Below, piece by piece: positions 33,785 to 43,313 of a DNA stretch of 47,397 nucleotides. Within the stretch, counting starts at the first letter, position 1. Each line of letters starts with the position of its first letter. The stretch covers positions 1 to 47,397 of the forward strand of contig CAZPEP010000060.1 of the NCBI GenBank assembly GCA_964585685.1, written 5' to 3'. The position numbers and the translations under genes are program-made. The notes beneath the pieces are model-generated. The model ran no database searches. It was not told the DNA's origin and was given only the letters and a program-made list of their open reading frames with translations. The stretch is from JALHVH01 sp964585685. GTDB lineage: Bacteria > Acidobacteriota > Aminicenantia > Aminicenantales > Saccharicenantaceae.

Positions 33785-33813
33785 TTGACAAAATGGGGCG
33801 AAGAATCTATACA
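33785..33813 (+). promoter_or_regulatory. acnB promoter
   Basis: Perfect TTGACA at 33785-33790, 17-base spacer, TATACA at 33808-33813. It faces away from the icd promoter with about 30 bases between the -35 boxes. The longest acnB frame would begin at 33793, inside this promoter, so the start must lie downstream. Confidence 0.65.
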
Positions 33814-33870
33814 GGGGAGAGCGTCAGGAGGACGCGAGCCCCGATCAATGAGATAGGATGGAGGCCGGAC

Positions 33871-36414
33871 ATGCTCGAGGAATATCTTCGACAGGGAAAG
33901 GAACGAGGGGAGCTTGGGATCCCGTCATTGCCACTAAGTCCCGTTGAGGCGGAGGAGGTCTGCCGCTCTCTCGAGAGGCGGGATGACGGCGGGGGGAAGG
34001 CTTTTCTCGCCCTTCTCAGGGACAGGGTCTCCCCCGGCGTCGACCCGGCGGCGAAGGTCAAGGCCGAATGGCTCGCCCGGGTCGCGTCCGGAGAGGTCAC
34101 TCCTCCGGCCGTATCCCGGAAAGACGCGGTCTTCATGCTCGGGACCATGCTCGGCGGATATAACGTCGCGCCTCTCGTCGCCCTCCTCGGGGACCGGGAG
34201 TTGGGAGGAGCCGCGGCCGAGGCCCTGAAGCAGACCATCCTCGTCTACGGGGCTTTCGATGAGATCGTCAAGGTATCGGCCGTCGACCCGAATGCCCGGA
34301 CGGTCCTCGAGTCTTGGGCCGCCGGCGAATGGTTCCTGTCCAGACCGGCTTTTCCCGAGAAACTGACCCTTAAGGTCTTCAAGGTGGACGGCGAGATCAA
34401 CACGGACGATTTTTCCCCGGCCAAGCACGCCGCCACCCGCCCCGACATTCCCCTGCATGCCCTAACCATGGGGGAAACCCGTTTTCCCGGCGGGATCGCG
34501 ACCATCCGGGAGTTCCGGGCGGCGGGCCATCGGGTCGCTTTTGCGGGCGACGTCGTCGGGACGGGGTCCTCGCGGAAATCCGCCTGTAATTCCGTAATGT
34601 GGCACATCGGCGAGGATATCCCGTTCGTCCCGAACAAGAGGAGGGGTGGCGTCGTTCTGGGTGGGCTCATCGCCCCCATCTTCTTCAACACGGTCGAGGA
34701 TTCAGGCGGCCTGCCCATCCAGAAAGTGGATCTTGCGGGCGTGAAGACCGGTGACACCGTGATCCTCGACCTGCGGGCCGGAGAGATGCGCTCCCCGTCG
34801 GGCGCCGTTCTCTCAAAGATCGAGCTCGCGCCCGAGACCATCCGTGACGAATTCAGGGCCGGCGGCCGGCTGAATCTCATCATCGGGCGTCAGCTGACAG
34901 AAAGGGCCCGAAAGGCGCTCGGGCTGGACGTGTCCGATATTTTCGCCAGGGTCGAGAGCCCGGCGCCGAAGCCCGGCCAGGGCTATTCCCAAGCCCAGAA
35001 AATCGTGGGATGGGCCTGCGGCGTGCCCGGCGTTCTCCCCGGCGCGGCCTGTGAGCCGAAGATGACCACGGTCGGATCCCAGGACACCACGGGGCCGATG
35101 ACCGCCGACGAGCTCAAGGAACTGGCGTGCCTCGAGTTCCAGGCCGATCTCTTCATGCAGTCGTTCTGCCATACGGCCGCCTATCCGAAGGCTGCGGACG
35201 TCCGGATGCACAAGAGCTTGCCCGCGTTCATGATCGAGCGCAAGGGCGTGGCTCTCAAGCCGGGCGACGGCGTCATCCACTCCTGGTTGAACCGCCTGCT
35301 CCTGCCGGACACCTGCGGCACGGGCGGAGATTCGCACACACGGTTCCCCGTCGGGCTGAGCTTTCCCGCGGGCTCCGGCCTTGTGGCCTTCGCGGGGGCG
35401 CTGGGATTCATGCCCCTAGATATGCCTGAGTCGGTCCTCGTCCGTTTCTCGGGGAAACTCAGTCCGGGCGTCACCCTGCGCGACGCGGTCAACGCCATCC
35501 CCCTCGCTGCCATCCGGAACGGCCTGCTGACGGTCGCCAAGAAGGGCAAGAAGAACGTATTTAACGGCCGTATCCTGGAGATGGAGGGCCTGGAGGGCCT
35601 GACCGTCGAACAGGCCTACGAGCTAACCGACGCGTCAGCGGAACGGAGCGCGGCCGGGAGCGTCATCGCCCTCGACCCGGAGAAGGTCGCCGCCTTCCTC
35701 AGGAGCAACATCGCCCTGATGAGCCGCATGATCGCGGAGGGCTACCAAGACGCGGGGACGCTGGAGAGGCGTATCCGGGCCGCCGAAGAGTGGCTATTGA
35801 ATCCCATCCTCCTCAAGAGGGATGCCGGCGCCGGGTACGCCGCGGTCCTCGAGGTCGATCTGGACGCGATCACGGAGCCCATCTTGGCTTGTCCAAACGA
35901 CCCGGACGATGTCAGGCCGCTCTCGGAGGTCGCCGGGGACCGGATCGACGATGTCTTCATCGGCTCGTGCATGACAAACATCGGTCACTTCAGGGCGGCC
36001 GCTCGGGTCTTCGACAAGGCCGGCCCCCTCGGCCCCCGGGTCTGGATGACGCCGCCGACGAAGATGGACGCGGCGCAGCTTATGCGGGAAGGTCTTTATT
36101 CCGTTTACTCCCAGGCCGGCGTCCGGATGGAAATCCCCGGGTGCTCGCTCTGCATGGGGAATCAGGCTAGGGTCAGGCCGGGGTCGACGCTTATATCGAC
36201 CTCCACCCGGAACTTCGACGACCGGATGGGGGATGGCGCCCGAGTCTATCTGGGCTCAGCCGAGCTGGCTGCTGTCGCGGCGCTCAAGGGCCGCTTGCCC
36301 TCGGCCGAGGAATATTTTGGAGTCATGACGGACAAGGTCCTGCCCTTCGCCGCCGACATCTATCGGTATCTCGAATTCGACAAGATCAAGGACTTCACCC
36401 TGGCCTACCCGTGA
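33871..36414 (+). CDS. acnB: Aconitate hydratase B
   Basis: Isomerises citrate to isocitrate. 847 residues against 865 in E. coli AcnB. The opening MLEEYLRQGKERGELGIPSL is the AcnB-specific HEAT-like N-terminal domain, which plain AcnA lacks. The swivelling domain follows (VFKVDGEINTDDFSPA, RPDIPLHALTMG). Iron-sulfur ligands are visible as GSCMTNIGHFRAA and the CxxC in PGCSLCMGNQ. The ATG at 33871 has GGAGG seven bases upstream and matches family N-termini; a 26-residue longer frame overlaps the promoter. It is divergent from the icd operon, so one control region serves the whole TCA set. Confidence 0.95.
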   Translation: MLEEYLRQGKERGELGIPSLPLSPVEAEEVCRSLERRDDGGGKAFLALLRDRVSPGVDPAAKVKAEWLARVASGEVTPPAVSRKDAVFMLGTMLGGYNVAPLVALLGDRELGGAAAEALKQTILVYGAFDEIVKVSAVDPNARTVLESWAAGEWFLSRPAFPEKLTLKVFKVDGEINTDDFSPAKHAATRPDIPLHALTMGETRFPGGIATIREFRAAGHRVAFAGDVVGTGSSRKSACNSVMWHIGEDIPFVPNKRRGGVVLGGLIAPIFFNTVEDSGGLPIQKVDLAGVKTGDTVILDLRAGEMRSPSGAVLSKIELAPETIRDEFRAGGRLNLIIGRQLTERARKALGLDVSDIFARVESPAPKPGQGYSQAQKIVGWACGVPGVLPGAACEPKMTTVGSQDTTGPMTADELKELACLEFQADLFMQSFCHTAAYPKAADVRMHKSLPAFMIERKGVALKPGDGVIHSWLNRLLLPDTCGTGGDSHTRFPVGLSFPAGSGLVAFAGALGFMPLDMPESVLVRFSGKLSPGVTLRDAVNAIPLAAIRNGLLTVAKKGKKNVFNGRILEMEGLEGLTVEQAYELTDASAERSAAGSVIALDPEKVAAFLRSNIALMSRMIAEGYQDAGTLERRIRAAEEWLLNPILLKRDAGAGYAAVLEVDLDAITEPILACPNDPDDVRPLSEVAGDRIDDVFIGSCMTNIGHFRAAARVFDKAGPLGPRVWMTPPTKMDAAQLMREGLYSVYSQAGVRMEIPGCSLCMGNQARVRPGSTLISTSTRNFDDRMGDGARVYLGSAELAAVAALKGRLPSAEEYFGVMTDKVLPFAADIYRYLEFDKIKDFTLAYP

Positions 36415-36477
36415 ACCCGGGACGGACGACCCGTTCTCCAAGACTGACGACCGACGACTGAAGATTAAGGAGGCACC

Positions 36478-37239
36478 ATGCTCGATATGAAAGGACGCAA
36501 GGTCCTTATCACTGGGGGCTCACGCGGCATCGGAAGGGCGACGGCGCTCTTATTCGCCCGGGCCGGGGCGGATGTGGCCATCAGCTACCAGAGGAACGAA
36601 GCCGCCGCAGCGGACGTCCGGGCCGAGGTGGAGAAGCTCGGGCGTCAATGCCTCGTCCACCGGGCTGAGGTTGCTTCGAAAAATGAGGTGGACGAAATGG
36701 TGGACGGCATCCTGAGGGTCTGGGGCACGATCGACACGGTGGTCAACAACGTCGGCGTCTGGACGTATCTCGAGATGGGCGACATGGACGAGGCTGTTTA
36801 CCGGGAGCTCATGGGCGCCAATCTCGACGGCGTCTTCTACGTCACGAACGCCGTCGTTCCCGCGATGAAAGCGCGGGGGAGGGGATGGATAGTCAACGTC
36901 GCGTCGACGGCCGCCGTTCGGGGCGAGGCGTTCCATTCCCACTATGCGGCCAGTAAGGGGGCGTTGATCGCGCTGACGAAATCCCTCGCCGTCGAGCTCG
37001 CCCCCCACGGCATCCGGGTCAACTGTGTGGCGCCGGGCTGGGTGGACACGGATATGTGCACCGGCGTGTTCTCCGAGCCGGGCTACCGCGAGAAGGTCCG
37101 GCAGTCGATCCCGCTCAAGAGAATCCCGCCCCCAGAGGACATCGCCGGCCCGATCCTCTTCATGGCCTCGAACCTGGCCGTCCATATCACCGGCGAGACC
37201 CTGAACGTCAACGGCGGTTCCGTCCTTTGCGGCGGATGA
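36478..37239 (+). CDS. SDR-family oxidoreductase (FabG-like)
   Basis: 253 residues of the classical short-chain dehydrogenase family. The cofactor motif is TGGSRGIG at 12-19, NNVG at 90-93 replaces NNAG, and the catalytic set is N115, S143, Y156 and K160 (YAASK). The closing segment MASNLAVHITGETLNVNGG is typical. It reduces or oxidises an unknown carbonyl or alcohol; FabG-type 3-oxoacyl reductase or glucose dehydrogenase-like activity are possible. AAGGAGG precedes the ATG. It follows acnB by 63 bases and may be in its transcript. Confidence 0.9.
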   Translation: MLDMKGRKVLITGGSRGIGRATALLFARAGADVAISYQRNEAAAADVRAEVEKLGRQCLVHRAEVASKNEVDEMVDGILRVWGTIDTVVNNVGVWTYLEMGDMDEAVYRELMGANLDGVFYVTNAVVPAMKARGRGWIVNVASTAAVRGEAFHSHYAASKGALIALTKSLAVELAPHGIRVNCVAPGWVDTDMCTGVFSEPGYREKVRQSIPLKRIPPPEDIAGPILFMASNLAVHITGETLNVNGGSVLCGG

Positions 37240-37345
37240 GCCGACTTGCCAAGACCGGCCGTTTCTGTTATCGTTCTGGACATATCGCCTTCGGTGAAGG
37301 CGTCGGGAAAAGCTCATCGCCGGAGGTGCGGCGGCGAAAAATAGC

Positions 37346-37373
37346 TTGACACGTATTTTTGCCTTGTGATAAG
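37346..37373 (+). promoter_or_regulatory. Promoter of the M23 peptidase gene
   Basis: Perfect TTGACA at 37346-37351, 16-base spacer, GATAAG at 37368-37373 (or ATAAGC with 17). AAAGGAAG before the ATG at 37388 is the ribosome site. Upstream, CGCCTT-CGGTG-AAGGCG (37287-37303) forms a hairpin that may end the SDR transcript. Confidence 0.55.
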
Positions 37374-37387
37374 CAAAGGAAGTATAA

Positions 37388-38281
37388 ATGGCTAAAAAGT
37401 TCTTCTCGGTCATCATTATTCCGCACTCGAAGACTAACACGAGGACCCTCGCGTTCTCCAAGAAGGCCGTGAAGACCCTGATCGTCGGGGCCGGCCTTGC
37501 CGTCCTCGTTCTCGGTGTCTTCCTGGCGGACTATTTTTCGATGACCTTCATCAGGGCTAAGTACCGGACTCTCGTCCGGGAGAACTCGGAGCAGAAGGAA
37601 CGTATCGCCGAGACCGAGAACACTGTCAAGCGTCTCGAGGCAACGGTCGCGAACTACGAGGATTACGCCCGCAAGCTCAACATCCTGATGGGCCTCAAGT
37701 CGGCCGACGTCATCCCGGGCGAGCCCGGCATCGGCGGTGGCGACCCAGGCGAGGGCGGCGAACCCCAGTCCGTCCCGGCGAGCCTGTCCCCGAGCGCCAT
37801 GCAGAACCTGGCCGTCAAAGCCGAGAGCTTGGAGAAGAACCTCGACTCGCTGGTCGGCATGCTCGAGAGTCAGGCGGCCCGACTGGCTTCGACCCCGACC
37901 ATCTGGCCGACCCAGGGGTGGGTTTCTTCTCCCTTCGGCTACCGGATCGACCCGTTCACCGGGAGGCGGACCTTCCACCGGGGCATCGACATCGCGACGA
38001 ACTTCGGGAACCCCATCGCCGCTGCGGCCGACGGCAGCGTGACCGAGGCCAAGTTCGATAAGTTCTTCGGCAGGACGGTGATCATCAGCCACGGGAACGG
38101 TGTGGTCACCCAGTACTGTCACCTCGAAAGATATGTCGTCAAGCCGGGCCAGAAGCTACGCCGCGGCGACGTCCTCGGCTACGTGGGCAAGACCGGGAAG
38201 GCCCTAGGTCCGCACCTCCACTACGAGGTCCGCATCAACGACACGGCCGTCAACCCCTACAATTACATCCTCGAAGAATAA
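37388..38281 (+). CDS. Membrane-anchored M23 (LytM) peptidase
   Basis: 297 residues. A short cytosolic N-terminus is followed by one transmembrane helix (about 30-48) and a coiled coil (about 57-98, YRTLVRENSEQKERIAETEN). A glycine/proline-rich linker (110-130) leads to the M23 domain from about 175. Zinc ligands are H197 and D201 (FHRGIDIA) and H278 in PHLHYE, with H245 in QYCHLE also conserved, so it should be an active endopeptidase and not a degenerate EnvC/NlpD type. It cuts peptidoglycan crosslinks in the periplasm. Its own promoter directs it. Confidence 0.92.
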   Translation: MAKKFFSVIIIPHSKTNTRTLAFSKKAVKTLIVGAGLAVLVLGVFLADYFSMTFIRAKYRTLVRENSEQKERIAETENTVKRLEATVANYEDYARKLNILMGLKSADVIPGEPGIGGGDPGEGGEPQSVPASLSPSAMQNLAVKAESLEKNLDSLVGMLESQAARLASTPTIWPTQGWVSSPFGYRIDPFTGRRTFHRGIDIATNFGNPIAAAADGSVTEAKFDKFFGRTVIISHGNGVVTQYCHLERYVVKPGQKLRRGDVLGYVGKTGKALGPHLHYEVRINDTAVNPYNYILEE

Positions 38282-38471
38282 TCGCCTCGTTCGTTCCGTC
38301 CAACATTTTCGTCATTTTGGTCTTTGTCTTCGAAGGACTCAGGTCCTCTCGTCGTGATGGTCTGAGGTCTTCGCAAAGGGCTTTGCTCTCGGCTCCGGTC
38401 AAGATCGCCTTCGCCTCGCGTCCGCCTCGGCTCCTCGCTTTATGACTGTTGTAGGCCGGGACGAACGACGC

Positions 38472-39410
38472 TTAGGCGGGATCAAAGGTATTGCCGGGGC
38501 GGACGTTGCCGCCGAGGGCATAGGCATGGGCATCCATTTCGGCCTTGCCCTCGGGCTGCAGGCGCTCGATGCGGTACGCCGTTCCCTTGCTGCAGGCGAC
38601 GTCCAACCCGCTTTTGCCGACGGCGATGATCACGCCCGGCTTCCGGTCCCCGACGTCCGCGTCTGACGGAAGCCCGCGCCGAACCTGGAGCCGGACGCCG
38701 CCGAGAAAGGTGAAGGCGCTGGGCCAGGGGTCGAACGCCCGCACTTTCCGGTCGATCGTTCTCGCGTCTGCGGTCCAGTCGATGAGGCCGTCCTCTTTGC
38801 GGAGCTTCGGGGCAAGGGTTGCTTCTGCATGGTTCTGGGGGACGCGCCGGGCGATGTCGATATCCGCAAGCGTCCGCGTGATAAGCATGGCGCCGATCTC
38901 GGCCAGCCGAGATTCGAGACCACGGGCGGTCTCCCGTGGTCCGATGTCGGTCGTTTCCATGGCCAGGACGTCGCCTTCGTCCATGCGCTCGTTGAGCTCG
39001 AAGATGGTGACTCCGGTCCTCATTTCCCCCCGGAGGATGGCCCAGGAGACTGGTGAGGCGCCGCGATATCGCGGCAGGAGCGAGAAATGGACGTTCAGGG
39101 AAAGGTATCGGGGGAGGTCGATGACCGGGCCGGGCATGATCTGGCCGTAGGCGACGACGACATTGACTTCGGGCTTGGCGGCCGTGAGTCTTTCGAGAAA
39201 GCCTTCGTCCTTTCGGACCCGGGCGGGCTGGACGACCGGCAGGCCCCTCTCGGTCGCGAATCGTTTCACCGGGCACGGCGTCATTCTCCGGCCGCGGCCC
39301 GCGGGCCGATCGGGCTGGGTGACGACGAGTTCGATGGAATGGCCCGCCTCGAGGAGCCGCCGGAGTGAGGGGAGGGCCGCTTCCGGGCTTCCGAAGAAGA
39401 CGATCCTCAT
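38472..39410 (-). CDS. fmt: Methionyl-tRNA formyltransferase
   Basis: Formylates initiator Met-tRNA using 10-formyltetrahydrofolate. 312 residues. The opening RIVFFGSPEAALPSLRRLLEAGH is the family start. The folate site includes SLNVHFSLLPRYRGASPVSWAIL with the catalytic N, H and downstream D (ERMDEGDVL). The C-terminal OB-like domain follows after ~205. The ATG overlaps the def stop by four bases, the usual def-fmt coupling. The 190 bases between this stop and the M23 gene hold only a small AGGAC-GTCCT hairpin that I cannot interpret. Confidence 0.95.
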   Translation of the reverse strand: MRIVFFGSPEAALPSLRRLLEAGHSIELVVTQPDRPAGRGRRMTPCPVKRFATERGLPVVQPARVRKDEGFLERLTAAKPEVNVVVAYGQIMPGPVIDLPRYLSLNVHFSLLPRYRGASPVSWAILRGEMRTGVTIFELNERMDEGDVLAMETTDIGPRETARGLESRLAEIGAMLITRTLADIDIARRVPQNHAEATLAPKLRKEDGLIDWTADARTIDRKVRAFDPWPSAFTFLGGVRLQVRRGLPSDADVGDRKPGVIIAVGKSGLDVACSKGTAYRIERLQPEGKAEMDAHAYALGGNVRPGNTFDPA

Positions 39411-39922
39411 CGGGCGCCGTTCGCTTCCCGCTGTTTCCGGAGCTTCTTTTTTACGAGGGCGCGCTTGAGCGGGGACAGGCGATCGATGAAGAGCTTCCCG
39501 TCGAGGTGATCGATCTCGTGACAAAGGGCCCTGGCTAGCATGTCCTCTCCCTCGACGGACATCTCTCGGCCTTCGAGGTCCAGGCCCTTGACCCGGACCC
39601 GGTATGGCCGGGCGACCTTTTCGTTGACGTCGGGGACAGACAAGCAGCCTTCCTCGCAGACGACCTGACCTTCCTGGGCGACGATCTCTGGGTTGACGAG
39701 GATGATCAGGTTGTCGGGGTTCTCGCCGACCGACAGGTCGACGACGATCAGACGCCGGCTGACGTCGACCTGGGGGGCCGCTAGGCCGATCCCCGGGGCG
39801 GCATGCAGGGTCTCCACCATGTCCCGGGCCAGTCGGACGATGCCCTCGTCGATCGCCGTCACGGGGGAGGCCTTCCGGGCCAACGTCGGGTGGCCTATTT
39901 TCAGGATCTCGAGGATTGCCAT
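39407..39922 (-). CDS. def: Peptide deformylase
   Basis: Removes the formyl group from nascent N-formylmethionine peptides. 171 residues. All three motifs are intact: GIGLAAPQV (44-52), EEGCLSVP with metal ligand C93, and HEIDHLDG with H135, E136 and H139. It is followed by fmt with translational coupling, so the enzymes that add and remove the formyl group are made together. Confidence 0.96.
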   Translation of the reverse strand: MAILEILKIGHPTLARKASPVTAIDEGIVRLARDMVETLHAAPGIGLAAPQVDVSRRLIVVDLSVGENPDNLIILVNPEIVAQEGQVVCEEGCLSVPDVNEKVARPYRVRVKGLDLEGREMSVEGEDMLARALCHEIDHLDGKLFIDRLSPLKRALVKKKLRKQREANGAR

Positions 39923-40052
39923 GGGACACGCACCTGCGGTTCCATTTTAGACGAAGGTCTGGGCGAGTTCAAGAGAGGTTAGAGGTTAGAAAAATCGGTC
40001 AAAAGATCTTATTGAAATGCTTTGACGAGAACCTTCAACCTCAAACCTCTTT

Positions 40053-42077
40053 CTAGATGATCGCCGACGGCGGCGGCGGCTCGTCGGGCGCGCCGGCGTT
40101 CTTCAGGGGGACGGCGACGAGGTAGAATCCGATCAGGACGAGCACCGCAATCCCGAGGAGATAGCTCGGGTTCTTGAAGATCGTCGGGATGTCGAACCCG
40201 ATGACATTCTGGAAGAACAGGAACTTCCAAAGGGCGCGGAGAAGCCCGGTCAGAGCCTCGCCGGCGATCAGCCCGGCCGCGAGCAGGATGCCGACGTTCT
40301 CCGTCCGCGCCTTCTGGGCAGGGTTGAGTTGGCGTTTGTCGGCGAACCTGGTGACGAGCCCCTTGATCATGCCGCCGCAGAAGATGGCGAACGTCGTCTC
40401 AAGGGGCAGGTACATGCCGACGGCGACGAGCATGGGCGAGCTGACCTTGACCAGGATCAGGGCGAAGCCCATCAGCATGCCGACGATGACCAGGGGCCAG
40501 GCCATCTCTCCGCCGACGATGCCCTTGGCCAGAGCGGCCATGAGGCCGGCCTGGGGCGCGGGCAGGTCCTTCCCCCCCAGCTTGAACGCGCCGATGAGGA
40601 CCATCAGAGGGAAATAGAGGACCATCGAGGCGATGAGGACGCCGAATATGTTCCCGACCTGCATCTTCCAGGGAGTGCCGCCGAGGAGGTGCCCGACCTT
40701 AAGGTCCTGAAGCATCTCCCCTGCGACGGCCGAGGAGACGCAGACGACCGCGGCGACACCGAGGACAGCGGCGACGCCGCTTGGACCCGTCGTCCCGATC
40801 ACGACCATGAGAAGGGCGGCAATGATGAGCGTCGAGAGGGTCAGCCCCGAGATCGGGTTGTTGGAGGAGCCGATCGTCCCGACCAGGTTGCCGGATACGG
40901 CGGCGAAGAAGAACCCCGCCACCGCCATGACGCCAGCGGCCAACAGGGCCGGCGGGAACGTCCCGGTGAACATCTTGTAGACGAAGATCATCATGACGAA
41001 CACCGCCACGAGGCCGCCGAGGACGAGCTTGATGTTAAGGTCCTTTTCGAGACGGGACGCGCCCTCGACCTGGCCGGCCGCCTTCTTGACGTCGCCCATG
41101 GAGCGCTTGATGCCGGCGGCAAGGTTCTTCCGCATCTTGTAAAGCGTGTAGCCGGCGCCGACGAGCATGCCCCCGACGGCGATTGGCCGGATGATGAATT
41201 TCCAGACGTTGATGACCATGTCCGGCCAGGCGACCGCGGTCATGTCCGCGCCCGGCCCGTAGAACCGTTCGATGAGCTGCGGGCCGAGGAAGTACATGAG
41301 CAGGGGTGCGAAGAGCCCCCAGGCGAGAACTCCGCCGGCGAAGTTGAGCGACGCGAGACGCGGGCCGATGATGTAGCCGACGCCGAGGTACGCGGGATAG
41401 ATGCCGGGGCCGGCTACGGCCACTGTGCCGCCGACGTCGAGCTTTGGGGACGCCGACTCGGCCCCCAAGCGGACGAAGCTCGAGCCCATCTTTCCGACCT
41501 TCAGGATGAACTCCTTGCTGGCCGCGAAAAGCTGGACGACGCCGAGGGCGTAGAGCAGGGACCCGAGGCCCATGGCCTGAAAGAGGAATTTGGCGCCCGC
41601 GCTGCCCTTTTGGCCGGCCTTGTGGATCTCGGCCGCCGCGCGGGACTCGGGGAAGGGAAGATCGGGGTCGGTGACCATGACGCGGCGGAGGAACGTGACG
41701 AACAGGATGCCGAGCAGGCCGCCGACGAACATCAGAAGCGTCGATTTGATGTAGGCGTCGAACGTGTTGAAATTCGTCCAGGCGCCGACCATAAGGAAAG
41801 CCGGGATGGTGAAGATGGCCCCAGCCGCCACGGACTCGCCGATCGAGCCCACGGTCCGAGCGATGTTTTCCTCGAGGATTGAACCCTTCATCAAACGGAG
41901 GACGGCCATGCCGATGACCGCGGCGGGGTAGGTTGCCGCGATGGTCATGCCGGCCCTCAGGCCGAGGTAGGCGTTCGCCGCTCCGAGGATGACGGTCATG
42001 AGGACGCCGAGGATGACCGCCCGCAGGGTAAACTCCCTCATTTCGGTCTTCTCGGGGACGTAGGGTTGATGGCTCAT
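40053..42077 (-). CDS. OPT-family oligopeptide transporter
   Basis: 674 residues with about 15-16 hydrophobic helices. The opening EMREFTLRAVILGVLMTVILGAANAYLGLRAGMTIAATYPAAVI is the OPT family start, and GNLVGTIGSSNNPISGLTLSTLIIAALLM is its conserved central motif. These proteins import oligopeptides or metal-siderophore complexes with protons. A peptide role would suit an organism with secreted S8 and M14 peptidases, by inference. The ATG at 42077 has AAGGAGAG upstream; a 26-residue longer frame has no ribosome site. It is divergent from mreB. Confidence 0.92.
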   Translation of the reverse strand: MSHQPYVPEKTEMREFTLRAVILGVLMTVILGAANAYLGLRAGMTIAATYPAAVIGMAVLRLMKGSILEENIARTVGSIGESVAAGAIFTIPAFLMVGAWTNFNTFDAYIKSTLLMFVGGLLGILFVTFLRRVMVTDPDLPFPESRAAAEIHKAGQKGSAGAKFLFQAMGLGSLLYALGVVQLFAASKEFILKVGKMGSSFVRLGAESASPKLDVGGTVAVAGPGIYPAYLGVGYIIGPRLASLNFAGGVLAWGLFAPLLMYFLGPQLIERFYGPGADMTAVAWPDMVINVWKFIIRPIAVGGMLVGAGYTLYKMRKNLAAGIKRSMGDVKKAAGQVEGASRLEKDLNIKLVLGGLVAVFVMMIFVYKMFTGTFPPALLAAGVMAVAGFFFAAVSGNLVGTIGSSNNPISGLTLSTLIIAALLMVVIGTTGPSGVAAVLGVAAVVCVSSAVAGEMLQDLKVGHLLGGTPWKMQVGNIFGVLIASMVLYFPLMVLIGAFKLGGKDLPAPQAGLMAALAKGIVGGEMAWPLVIVGMLMGFALILVKVSSPMLVAVGMYLPLETTFAIFCGGMIKGLVTRFADKRQLNPAQKARTENVGILLAAGLIAGEALTGLLRALWKFLFFQNVIGFDIPTIFKNPSYLLGIAVLVLIGFYLVAVPLKNAGAPDEPPPPSAII

Positions 42078-42261
42078 CGGGCTCTCCTTGCCGGTGGAAT
42101 TACCTGAAGATAATGTATAAGGGAATTCCGGGGAGGAAGTCAAGCGGGATAGCAACGACGCGGGCCGAGCGGGTGGCTGTCGTCAACTTTTTGGGAGAAC
42201 GTTGTTGCCGGAATCGATAAATTGTGCTAAATATGGATTTTATGAAAAGAAGGATACGCCG

Positions 42262-43293
42262 ATGAGTCTAATGAGCTGGATGAAAAGTCGGTTTTTCTGC
42301 GACTTGGCCATCGACCTTGGGACGGCCAACACGTTGGTTTTCCTGAAGGGCAAGGGGATCATCGTCCAGGAGCCCTCCATCGTCGTCATCAATAGGGCGA
42401 CGGGCAAGGTCGTGGCGGTGGGCGCCCGGGCCAAGGAGATGCTGGGCAAGACCCCCAACACCGTCATCGCCATCAAGCCGATGCGCGACGGCGTCATCGC
42501 TGATTTCGAGATCGCCGAGAAGATGCTCGATTTTTTCATCCGGCGGGCGATGAACAACCGGGGCTTCCTCCTCAGGCCAAGGATTGTCATCGGCATTCCG
42601 ACCGGGATCACCCAGGTCGAGCGCCGGGCGGTTAAGGACGTTGCCATGAGGGCCAAGGCTTCTGAGGTCTACCTCATCGAGCAGCCGATGGCCGCTGCGA
42701 TCGGCGCCGGCCTGCCCATCTCGGAGCCCACGGGGAACATGGTCGTCGACATCGGCGGCGGCACGACGGACATCGCTGTCATCTCGCTCGACGGCATCGT
42801 CTTCAACCACTCCATCCGCACGGCGGGCAACGAGATGGACGAGTCGATCATCCATTACCTCAAGAAGAAATATAACCTCCTGATCGGCGAGAGGACGGCT
42901 GAGCTGGTGAAGCTCCAGATCGGGTCCGCCTACCCGCTCGACGAGCCTCTGACGATGGAGATCAAGGGGCGGGACCTCCGCGAGGGAATCCCGAAGACGA
43001 TCGTCGTGGACGACCAGGAGATCCGCGAGTCAATCGAGGAGGTCGTGGCCTCCATCGTCAATGCTATCCGGATTGCGCTAGAACGGACACCGCCCGAGCT
43101 CTCGGCCGACATCATCGACCGGGGCATCATCCTGACGGGCGGGGGCGCCCTTCTCAAGAACCTGGACAAGCGCATCCGGGAGGAGACCCAGCTCCCCGTC
43201 TTCATAACGGACGACCCCCTGACCGCGGTCGTCCTTGGGGCGGGCAAGATGCTGGACGATCTCGAGCTCCTGAAAAAGATCTCCCTCCTCTAG
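42262..43293 (+). CDS. mreB: Rod-shape-determining protein MreB
   Basis: Actin-like ATPase that guides lateral wall synthesis. 343 residues. Phosphate-1 motif IDLGTANTLVFLKGKGI and phosphate-2 motif VVDIGGGTTDIAVISL are intact, and the C-terminal adenosine motif is GIILTGGGALLKNLDK. The N-terminal MSLMSWMKSRFF is amphipathic, as in membrane-binding MreB. I chose the ATG at 42262, with AAGGA upstream, over a TTG at 42202 that adds unrelated residues. It heads the mreBCD-mrdA-rodA operon. Confidence 0.97.
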   Translation: MSLMSWMKSRFFCDLAIDLGTANTLVFLKGKGIIVQEPSIVVINRATGKVVAVGARAKEMLGKTPNTVIAIKPMRDGVIADFEIAEKMLDFFIRRAMNNRGFLLRPRIVIGIPTGITQVERRAVKDVAMRAKASEVYLIEQPMAAAIGAGLPISEPTGNMVVDIGGGTTDIAVISLDGIVFNHSIRTAGNEMDESIIHYLKKKYNLLIGERTAELVKLQIGSAYPLDEPLTMEIKGRDLREGIPKTIVVDDQEIRESIEEVVASIVNAIRIALERTPPELSADIIDRGIILTGGGALLKNLDKRIREETQLPVFITDDPLTAVVLGAGKMLDDLELLKKISLL

Positions 43294-43313
43294 ACCAGGA
43301 TCCGAAGAGGGCC

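Noticed and set aside
33793..33870. 26-residue longer AcnB N-terminus
   Set aside because: The extra codons overlap the TTGACA/TATACA promoter and do not match AcnB family starts; the ATG at 33871 has a good ribosome site.
38282..38471. Possible long inverted repeat CGTTCGT...ACGAACG flanking the fmt/M23 junction
   Set aside because: The arms match over only about seven to nine bases across 170 bases, which is expected by chance.
40329..41882. 517-codon open frame opposite the OPT transporter
   Set aside because: Charged, low-complexity translation antisense to a hydrophobic protein; a typical shadow.
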